Shown here in pieces: positions 1-6,310 of a stretch of 6,310 bases of DNA (position 1 is its first letter; the number at the start of each line of letters is the position of its first letter). A program made the position numbers and the translations under genes. The notes beneath the pieces were generated by a model, which was not told the origin of the DNA, searched no databases, and worked only from the letters and a program-made list of their open reading frames with translations. Origin of the DNA: Cytophagales bacterium (GTDB lineage Bacteria; Bacteroidota; Bacteroidia; Cytophagales; Cyclobacteriaceae); assembly GCA_003504855.1 (NCBI GenBank), contig DNZD01000134.1, positions 1-6,310 on the forward strand, given 5' to 3'.

Positions 1-685
1 TCTTGTTGCCGTTTTCTTTAATCCAACGTGCAGCTACGGGCTCGTAATTTCCGCCTATCTCACCGATCATGACGATGCCCTCAGTTTCAGGGTCGTTCAT
101 TAACAGTTCGACTGCATCTTTGGTGGGAGTACCAATAATGGGGTCACCACCAATACCAATCGCCGTAGTAATGCCCAGACCCGCCTTTACAATCTGGTCG
201 GCAGCCTCATACGTGAGGGTACCTGATTTGGATACAATGCCAATAGTGCCCTTCTTGAATACAAACCCGGGCATGATGCCCACCTTGGCTTCACCTGGGG
301 TAATCACACCCGGGCAATTAGGGCCCACGAGCCGGGCATGGTGGTCTTTCACATATTGCTTGGCCGTCATCATGTCTTTCACCGGAATGCCTTCTGTGAT
401 GCAGACAATTACCTTGATCCCACCATCGGCAGCCTCCATGATCGAGTCAGCAGCAAATGCCGGAGGAACAAAAATGATAGATACGTCAGCTCCCGTTTTA
501 TCTACTGCTTCTTTCACAGAGTTAAATACAGGGCGACCCAGGTGCACCTGACCGCCTTTTCCGGGGGTAACACCACCCACCACATTGGTGCCGTATTCAA
601 TCATCTGCCCGGCGTGGAAAGTGCCTTCTGAGCCTGTAAATCCTTGTACAATTACGCGGGAGTTTTTGTTGACGAGTACGCTCAT
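1..685 (-). CDS. sucD: Succinyl-CoA synthetase (succinate-CoA ligase) alpha subunit, 3' end cut by window edge
   Basis: I read this by translating the minus strand from the ATG at 685; 228 codons are visible and no stop occurs before the window edge. The family is about 290 residues, so roughly 60 C-terminal residues lie outside. The protein is the CoA-binding and phosphorylated subunit of the cytosolic TCA-cycle enzyme that interconverts succinyl-CoA and succinate with formation of ATP or GTP. Visible hallmarks are the N-terminal CoA-binding motif [10 protein letters not shown] (residues 15-24), [10 protein letters not shown] (36-45), ITEGIP (96-101), [12 protein letters not shown] (121-132), SKSGTLTYE (152-160), GIGGDP (177-182) and MIGEIGG (206-212). 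These match E. coli SucD nearly residue for residue. The phosphorylated histidine (His246 in E. coli) lies beyond the edge and cannot be checked. No sucC lies upstream; the preceding gene is an unrelated FecR-like protein, and sucD has its own promoter. Identification is very secure. Confidence 0.97.
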   Translation of the reverse strand, partial: MSVLVNKNSRVIVQGFTGSEGTFHAGQMIEYGTNVVGGVTPGKGGQVHLGRPVFNSVKEAVDKTGADVSIIFVPPAFAADSIMEAADGGIKVIVCITEGIPVKDMMTAKQYVKDHHARLVGPNCPGVITPGEAKVGIMPGFVFKKGTIGIVSKSGTLTYEAADQIVKAGLGITTAIGIGGDPIIGTPTKDAVELLMNDPETEGIVMIGEIGGNYEPVAARWIKENGNK

Positions 686-710
686 GGTGGTTAACAGTTA
701 GGGTAACACA

Positions 711-741
711 CAAAATTAGAAGATTATCGGAGCCGGCCAAA
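711..741 (-). promoter_or_regulatory. Bacteroidota-type promoter for sucD
   Basis: Read on the minus strand, TTTG (741-738) is followed by a 19-base spacer and TAATTTTG (718-711). This is a full match to the known Bacteroidota primary-sigma consensus TTTG-N19-21-TAnnTTTG. Transcription would start near 704-706, leaving a leader of about 20 bases before the sucD ATG at 685. No Shine-Dalgarno is evident in that leader, which is normal for the phylum. The upstream TTTG lies in the T-rich tail of the terminator of the preceding gene. Confidence 0.72.
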
Positions 742-771
742 AACAACGAACCCCGGCGATTGCCGGGGTTC
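738..771 (-). terminator. Rho-independent terminator of the CHASE2/FecR-like operon
   Basis: A perfect 10-bp inverted repeat, GAACCCCGGC (748-757) and GCCGGGGTTC (762-771), encloses a 4-base loop. On the minus strand it is followed by GTTGTTTTTGG. It sits about 24 bases past the stop codon of the FecR-like gene, so it should end that transcript before sucD. There is no comparable T-tract on the plus-strand side, so it is directional. Confidence 0.85.
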
Positions 772-794
772 GAGGTATAATGAGTTATGCCTGG

Positions 795-1700
795 TTAGGG
801 CTTGGGTGTAGCCAGTTTATTGCGATAAAGAAACTCATCACGGGCTTCGCGATAAGCGTCAACGTCGGGTGCCATTTTGATGGCATCTTCGTAGGAGGTA
901 AGGGCGTCAATTAACAGGCCGTTCTGCTCATAGAAACCAGCCTGGATATAGCGATCCAGCGCAGACTGATCTTTCAGGTCACCAGCGATTTCCATAAAAG
1001 CTTTCTTAATGCGCTCACCATCGGCTGCAGAAAGGCGCTTTACCACTTTGCTTTCTGACTTAACCTTTGAGTCCGACTTGCTGCTTACTTCAATCAGGAA
1101 GGCTGTCTCAGAAGCCAATTTAGGATCAGAAAGATCAATTCGCTGGTGCGTTTCCGGCGTCTCGTATTTTACGAGTTCGTCCTCGAAGATATTCTTGATG
1201 GTAACCACATAAGGACCACCACTTTTGGGTACTTCCCACTCCACGACCATCGATTTGCCAAAGATGCTGGCATTCTGTGCCGGAGGCAGGAACAAAGGAA
1301 GCTGATCAGCAGTACCCCGGTGAACGGCCCCGGTTGCGCTGAGGCGGTTCTTCTTGGCCTCAGCCGAGTTGCTGCTCAGGATGAAATCGGTGTACTTATT
1401 CAGCACACTTGCGCCGGGCTTCATGCTCGCTGCGAGGTCAGCCACTTTGTGGGGGCCAGCCTGCTTTAGCTCCAGGGGTTTTCCACTGCTGTGAACCAAT
1501 GCCAGGTATGAGTTTTCACCCAATTTCAGTTCATCATCTTTTTTCAGGGTTGTGCCCGTCTTAATGGCCTGCCAGCCTTCTCCGGACTTATATTCGTTGG
1601 CTCCCTTGTTAGCCAATACCTTAAATGCATAATCCTGTGCAGAGACAGATAGTGCTGCTACGACAAAGCCAACTGCCAGTAGAATCCTGCCTTTTTTCAT
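795..1700 (-). CDS. Secreted FecR-like domain protein with C-terminal TPR-like repeat (function unknown)
   Basis: This encodes 301 residues from the ATG at 1700. An in-frame ATG at 1733 would add 11 polar residues, but the later start places a standard Sec signal peptide at the N-terminus: MKKGR, a hydrophobic core to about residue 18, then VSA-Q with cleavage near residue 21. Residues about 25-90 resemble a FecR-type beta domain (GEGWQAIKTGTTLKKDDELKLG, split here as GEGWQAIKTG and TTLKKDDELKLG, then NSYLALVHSSGKPLEL). Residues about 148-205 look like an Ig/FN3-like strand-rich module (VVEWEVPKSGGPYVV). Residues about 250-285 read as a TPR-like helix pair (YIQAGFYEQNGLLIDALTSY, then EDAIKMAPD). 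The product is probably periplasmic; I see no lipobox or sorting domain. It follows the CHASE2 gene by 111 bases on the same strand and ends at a terminator, suggesting co-expression. The FecR-like call rests on pattern only, and no specific function can be assigned. Confidence 0.85.
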   Translation of the reverse strand: MKKGRILLAVGFVVAALSVSAQDYAFKVLANKGANEYKSGEGWQAIKTGTTLKKDDELKLGENSYLALVHSSGKPLELKQAGPHKVADLAASMKPGASVLNKYTDFILSSNSAEAKKNRLSATGAVHRGTADQLPLFLPPAQNASIFGKSMVVEWEVPKSGGPYVVTIKNIFEDELVKYETPETHQRIDLSDPKLASETAFLIEVSSKSDSKVKSESKVVKRLSAADGERIKKAFMEIAGDLKDQSALDRYIQAGFYEQNGLLIDALTSYEDAIKMAPDVDAYREARDEFLYRNKLATPKP

Positions 1701-1724
1701 AGTGTTTGTTTGTTGCTTGTTTGT
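1701..1724 (-). promoter_or_regulatory. A/C-rich leader before the FecR-like gene
   Basis: On the minus strand the bases just before the ATG at 1700 are a run of CAAA/CAAC units with no purine-rich Shine-Dalgarno. A-rich, unstructured leaders commonly take the place of Shine-Dalgarno sites in Bacteroidota. This supports the start at 1700, because the 11 extra codons from 1733 would be translated from this leader-like stretch. The functional role is inferred. Confidence 0.35.
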
Positions 1725-1811
1725 ATACCTCAAAATTGGCCCATTTTCACGCGTACAGAGCCGGATTTCAAGGGTTTTACCCAGCTAAGGTACTAAAAAT
1801 GTGCCAAACTT

Positions 1812-3131
1812 TCAGGGAGTTGATACCTTCTCGCGGCGAATGGTAAGCCGGCGATTAATTTCATTTTGCACGCTTTTGAAGATATCGTATGCGGGTCCCA
1901 CCAGGGCAGAAACACCAATGGCAATACTCAGGTCCAGCTTGAGGTTCCACAAGGAGAAAGCATAAATGATAACCAATGAAATAACGAGAACTTCAAACAA
2001 CTGGATCAATACTGAAAGTGCATCAAACCATTGTGGGATTCGTTGATCAATCTCAATAAACAACACAACGGTAAGCAAACAGATTATGAACGCAACGGCG
2101 TACTTACCCCAATCAGGCAGTTCGTTGACATAATCCTCATTCAAAATCATGGCTACAGCATTTGCATGCACCACCGGGCCAAACATATCCGGGTTGGCCC
2201 TTCCTGCCACCTTGGAATTCAAGGGTGTAAAAAATTTGTCCTCCCAGGATGGGTCACCCAGGTAGTCGCCGAGATAACCCATGATGACGATGTTGTCTTT
2301 GAAGAGCTCTTTGGCAAATTCCTCCCGCATTACAGCATCCACGTCTACCACATAAAACATAGTGCCGAAGTTGGTGGCCGCTGTCTCCTGATTTTGGAGG
2401 CTCTTGAGTTTCAATTGTTGCACTTCAATGTTGCCCCGATAGCTAATAATTTCCTCAGGGTTATTTCTGGCTAAAAACTTTTTGGTCACCACAGAGTCAT
2501 ACCGATACGCTATCTGAACTGAAAATGCCAGATGGTCCTTGCCATTCACCGCTATCTTTGGAAAGATCGAACGACACAACTTCACATCTTCCTGATATAC
2601 GGCGTTGGTGGGCAAGTTTACAAATCCTTTGAAGGCATAATCTGAAAAAATAGGATCCGGTAATTCAAGGGAATCATACAAATCAATATCCGTTTTTGAC
2701 AGAGAGTCTGTCTGCATCAACTTCTCAGCAAGCACCACATTGCCTGCTTCCTGTATAGCCTGACTCAACATCAGGTTACCCAACGTGTCCAACAGGGCAG
2801 GGCAATTAATACTATCCCGAAGTCCCCCCTCGCAAGTAAATATGCCATCAACACCAATTACCCTTGGGCCATACTTACTAACGATGGAAATTTCCTGTGC
2901 CAATTCCCGACGTGACAATGCGCCGATGTTCACCAGGATGATGCGCTGCTCAGGTTTAGGATCGGGTCGCAGTTTAGAAAATGCATAATCCGTCAGTTCA
3001 AAATCCTTTAGCGCCTGACCAATGGTGTCAAAGGCGGTGAATATCTTAAAGTCGGTTGCGCTATTGCCCAGGGCAAGCAGGGCAAATACAAATACGGTGA
3101 TGAACAGTCCTTGGAGCCAGACTCTTTTCAT
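1812..3131 (-). CDS. CHASE2-domain membrane protein without an output domain
   Basis: 439 residues. One N-terminal membrane helix (about 8-22) leads into a large extracytoplasmic domain (about 25-340). Three closely spaced helices follow (about 342-360, 372-393 and 396-417), then a 22-residue basic cytoplasmic tail. This architecture and the motifs RIILVNIG (63-70), VIGVDGIF (91-98), IVIMGYLGD (281-289), FFTPL (300-304) and VHANAVAMIL (321-330) are those of CHASE2, an extracellular sensory domain usually fused to adenylate cyclases, histidine or Ser/Thr kinases, or diguanylate cyclases. Here the protein ends right after the third C-terminal helix, so no catalytic domain is attached. It could pass a signal to a separate partner or act structurally. 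The next gene encodes an exported FecR-like protein, and such domains are known to co-occur with CHASE2 in other genomes. Three cysteines (100, 110, 186) lie in the extracytoplasmic part. Ligand unknown. Confidence 0.88.
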   Translation of the reverse strand: MKRVWLQGLFITVFVFALLALGNSATDFKIFTAFDTIGQALKDFELTDYAFSKLRPDPKPEQRIILVNIGALSRRELAQEISIVSKYGPRVIGVDGIFTCEGGLRDSINCPALLDTLGNLMLSQAIQEAGNVVLAEKLMQTDSLSKTDIDLYDSLELPDPIFSDYAFKGFVNLPTNAVYQEDVKLCRSIFPKIAVNGKDHLAFSVQIAYRYDSVVTKKFLARNNPEEIISYRGNIEVQQLKLKSLQNQETAATNFGTMFYVVDVDAVMREEFAKELFKDNIVIMGYLGDYLGDPSWEDKFFTPLNSKVAGRANPDMFGPVVHANAVAMILNEDYVNELPDWGKYAVAFIICLLTVVLFIEIDQRIPQWFDALSVLIQLFEVLVISLVIIYAFSLWNLKLDLSIAIGVSALVGPAYDIFKSVQNEINRRLTIRREKVSTP

Positions 3132-3148
3132 GGGATTGGTGTAGCCCT

Positions 3149-3179
3149 TAAAATTAAAGATTTAGCTTTGTAATTCAAC
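3149..3179 (-). promoter_or_regulatory. Probable promoter of the CHASE2 gene
   Basis: On the minus strand GTTG (3179-3176), a 19-base spacer and TAATTTTA (3156-3149) match the Bacteroidota consensus TTTG-N19-TAnnTTTG with one mismatch in each box. The predicted start near 3143 leaves a leader of only about 12 bases before the ATG at 3131. Its spacer contains the -7 box of the oppositely directed meaB promoter. Confidence 0.5.
3163..3170 (+). promoter_or_regulatory. -7 box of the meaB promoter
   Basis: TAGCTTTG is an exact match to the Bacteroidota -7 element TAnnTTTG, 16 bases before the meaB ATG. A good -33 TTTG is missing at the usual 19-21 spacing; the nearest is ATTG at 3135-3138, 24 bases away. 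The predicted leader is therefore about 11 bases. This is a moderate call based on the -7 box and position. Confidence 0.45.
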
Positions 3180-3186
3180 CCAACCC

Positions 3187-4390
<1,204 letters not shown>

Positions 4391-4407
4391 TAATAGGGTT
4401 CAGGTAA

Positions 4408-4713
4408 CTACACCTTGATTTCAACATCAACGCCACTGGGCAATTCCAGTTTCATCAGGGCATCAACCGTTTTGGCGCTGTTGGAATAAATATCCACCAG
4501 GCGCTTGAAGGTGCAGAGTTGAAACTGCTCACGTGATTTTTTGTTCACGTGGGGTGAGCGCAACACCGTAAAGATCTCCTTCTCCGTCGGGAGCGGAATA
4601 GGTCCGCTTACAACGGCACCGGTTGCTTTCACCGCGCGCACGATCTTCTCAGAAGATTTGTCGACCAAATTGTGATCGTACGACTTGAGCTTGATTCTGA
4701 TTTTCTGGTTCAT
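4408..4713 (-). CDS. rpsJ: 30S ribosomal protein S10 (NusE)
   Basis: 101 residues, the normal full length. The sequence shows the conserved S10 blocks: [11 protein letters not shown] (4-14), SGPIPLPT (36-43), [17 protein letters not shown] (48-64), IYSNS (75-79) and the C-terminal [11 protein letters not shown] (91-101). S10 sits in the head of the small ribosomal subunit and, as NusE, links ribosome and RNA polymerase through NusG/NusB in antitermination. It begins 8 bases after the fusA stop, so it is translated from the same str-type message. AAAAGG lies almost against the ATG, too close for a standard Shine-Dalgarno. Unusually for a gene that often leads into rplC-rplD, a terminator and an unrelated gene follow. 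No doubt about identity. Confidence 0.98.
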   Translation of the reverse strand: MNQKIRIKLKSYDHNLVDKSSEKIVRAVKATGAVVSGPIPLPTEKEIFTVLRSPHVNKKSREQFQLCTFKRLVDIYSNSAKTVDALMKLELPSGVDVEIKV

Positions 4714-4721
4714 ACCTTTTG

Positions 4722-6310
4722 TTATTTGGCAGCGCCTTTTACCTCTTCAATTACTTTTTCAGCCAGGTTACGCGGTACGGGTGCATAGTGAGAGAACGTC
4801 AGGGATGCCGAAGCACGTCCTGAGGTAATCGTACGCAGGTCGGTAACATAGCCAAACAATTCCGACAGGGGAACATCAGCCTTGATGACCTGGGCACCAC
4901 CACGGGTGTCCATACCTTTCATGATACCACGGCGGCGGTTCAGGTCGCCGGTTACTGAGCCGGTGTATTCATCCGGAGAAATTACTTCCACGCCCATGAT
5001 AGGCTCCAACAGTTGTGGTGCACACTTGCGGGCAGCTTCTTTGAAACCGATGCGGGCGGCCAATTCGAAAGAGAGTGAGTCAGAGTCCACATCGTGGTAC
5101 GAACCGTGGAACAAACGCACTTTCATCGAGTCGATGGGATAACCAGCCAACGGTCCATTAACCATCGCTGATTCAAAACCTTTCTGTACAGCCGGGATGA
5201 ATTCGCGGGGGATCACACCACCCACGATAGCATTTTCAAACTCCAGTCCGGGCTTATCTTCAGGACCAAGTTCGCGGGGTCCGATCTCGAATACGATATC
5301 GGCAAACTTACCACGACCACCCGTCTGCTTCTTGTACACTTCCTTATGTTCAACCGACTTGGTGAGCGATTCTTTGTAGGCCACCTGGGGAGCACCCTGG
5401 TTGATCTCTACTTTAAACTCACGACGCAAGCGGTCGATAATGATTTCCAGGTGCAATTCACCCATACCACTGAGGATGGTTTGACCAGTATCTTCGTCAG
5501 TCTTAACACGGAGCGTAGGATCTTCTTCTACCAGTTTAGCGATAGCCAATCCCATTTTATCAACGTCGGCCTGTGTTTTAGGTTCAACCGCGATGGCGAT
5601 AACCGGCTCTGGGAAGGTCATCGCTTCCAGAACGATCGGATGATCTTCATCACAAAGTGTATCTCCTGTTTTGATGTCTTTGAAACCAACACCTGCACCG
5701 ATATCACCTGCTTCGATGAATTCGATCGGGTTTTGTTTGTTGGCGTGCATCTGCATGATACGGCTGATACGCTCTTTCTTACCGGTACGGGTATTCAATA
5801 CATATGAACCTGCGTCCAGGTGACCGCTGTAAGCACGGAAGAAGGCCAGGCGACCCACGAACGGATCGGTCATGATCTTGAATGCCAGCGCAGCGAATGG
5901 TTCTTTTGCATCTGCATGACGCTCAAGTTCAGCTCCTGTATCAGGATGCGTTCCTTTGATGGATTCAATATCCAGCGGACCAGGCAGGTAGCGGCAGATT
6001 GCATCCAATGCAGTCTGCACCCCTTTATTTTTGAAAGAAGAACCGCACATCATCGGGATGATAGAGATATCGATCACGGCTTTGCGGATAGCTTCATGCA
6101 TTTCAGCTTCGGTGATGCTGTTCGGATCTTCAAAGAATTTCTCGAGCAGCTTGTCATCGTATTCAGCAACGGCTTCCACGAGGTGCTGCCGCCATTCGTT
6201 CACTTCGTCCACCATATCAGCAGGAATAGGAACTTCCTGGTAGGTCATACCCTGTGTCGAATCGTCCCAGATGATCCCTTTCATGGTGATCAGGTCAACC
6301 ACGCCTTTGA
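4722..6310 (-). CDS. fusA: Translation elongation factor G, N-terminal part cut by window edge
   Basis: 528 in-frame residues plus a partial codon are visible. The reading frame is open to the right edge (KGVVDL at 6308-6291), so the GTG at 6302 is an internal Val and not a start. With a family length near 700, about 170-175 N-terminal residues holding the P-loop and switch regions are missing. EF-G is the cytosolic GTPase that drives translocation and, with RRF, ribosome recycling. Visible: the G-domain end with CGSSFKNKG (about 86-94 of the fragment, counted from the Val at 6302), domain II ([28 protein letters not shown]), domain III ([23 protein letters not shown]), domain IV ([18 protein letters not shown], tip YHDVDSDS) and domain V ([32 protein letters not shown]). 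All domain IV and V hallmarks are present, and with rpsJ next door this is the main EF-G, not a diverged paralogue. The fusidic-acid contact region of the G domain is only partly visible. Confidence 0.98.
   Translation of the reverse strand, partial: KGVVDLITMKGIIWDDSTQGMTYQEVPIPADMVDEVNEWRQHLVEAVAEYDDKLLEKFFEDPNSITEAEMHEAIRKAVIDISIIPMMCGSSFKNKGVQTALDAICRYLPGPLDIESIKGTHPDTGAELERHADAKEPFAALAFKIMTDPFVGRLAFFRAYSGHLDAGSYVLNTRTGKKERISRIMQMHANKQNPIEFIEAGDIGAGVGFKDIKTGDTLCDEDHPIVLEAMTFPEPVIAIAVEPKTQADVDKMGLAIAKLVEEDPTLRVKTDEDTGQTILSGMGELHLEIIIDRLRREFKVEINQGAPQVAYKESLTKSVEHKEVYKKQTGGRGKFADIVFEIGPRELGPEDKPGLEFENAIVGGVIPREFIPAVQKGFESAMVNGPLAGYPIDSMKVRLFHGSYHDVDSDSLSFELAARIGFKEAARKCAPQLLEPIMGVEVISPDEYTGSVTGDLNRRRGIMKGMDTRGGAQVIKADVPLSELFGYVTDLRTITSGRASASLTFSHYAPVPRNLAEKVIEEVKGAAK

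Noticed and set aside
69..551. Plus-strand reading frame of 160 codons starting at 69 (and another at 338-631)
   Set aside because: It lies antisense to sucD, whose minus-strand translation is a clear family match; the plus-strand product resembles nothing and is a shadow.
1701..1733. Longer start for the FecR-like protein at the ATG at 1733
   Set aside because: It would put 11 polar residues before a normal signal peptide and would translate an A/C-rich leader; the ATG at 1700 fits an exported protein better.
1731..1738. Possible -7 box (CAATTTTG on the minus strand) for a separate FecR-like gene promoter
   Set aside because: The first base deviates from TAnnTTTG and there is no TTTG-like box at 19-21 bases upstream, so an internal promoter is not well supported.
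1732..1747. Imperfect palindrome AAAATTGGCCCATTTT as a possible operator
   Set aside because: One symmetric mismatch and AT-rich arms make a chance match plausible, with no second copy in the window.

Overview
This 6.3 kb window looks like an ordinary chromosomal stretch from a member of the Bacteroidota. The evidence is threefold. EF-G, S10 and MeaB carry sequence variants I associate with that phylum (for example IPREFIPAV in EF-G and AGAGDELQG in MeaB). Upstream regions show the phylum's promoter type (TTTG, 19-base spacer, TAnnTTTG) and no clear Shine-Dalgarno sites. There is also a tiny DUF5522-type protein, a family I know mainly from this phylum. The genus cannot be fixed from the sequence.

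Layout, left to right: (1) 1-685, minus strand: 5' three quarters of sucD (succinyl-CoA synthetase alpha), running off the left edge. (2) 686-794: the sucD promoter, interleaved with the terminator of the next gene. (3) 795-1700 and 1812-3131, both minus: a secreted FecR-like/TPR protein preceded by a membrane CHASE2-domain protein, probably one operon ending at the hairpin at 748-771. (4) 3132-3186: a compact divergent promoter region. (5) 3187-4188, plus: a MeaB/ArgK-type G-protein chaperone. (6) 4185-4355, minus: a 56-residue cysteine-rich DUF5522-like protein, overlapping the end of meaB tail to tail. (7) 4359-4387: a strong, probably bidirectional terminator. (8) 4408-4713 and 4722-6310, minus: rpsJ (S10) and the C-terminal three quarters of fusA (EF-G), the distal end of a str-type operon.

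The genes fall into separate jobs. fusA-rpsJ is translation machinery. sucD and meaB both touch succinyl-CoA metabolism (TCA cycle and B12-dependent methylmalonyl-CoA mutase), but they lie apart on opposite strands and are not an operon. The CHASE2 + FecR-like/TPR pair looks like an uncharacterised envelope sensor or scaffold module: the CHASE2 protein has no kinase, cyclase or other output domain, and the partner is predicted to be exported.

I did not find a mobile element, CRISPR array, RNA gene or clear novel defence system. The points most worth a second look are the CHASE2/FecR pair, the DUF5522 gene whose start codon abuts a terminator U-tract, the break of the ribosomal operon after rpsJ, the overlapping divergent promoters, and a His in place of Asn in MeaB's guanine-specificity motif.
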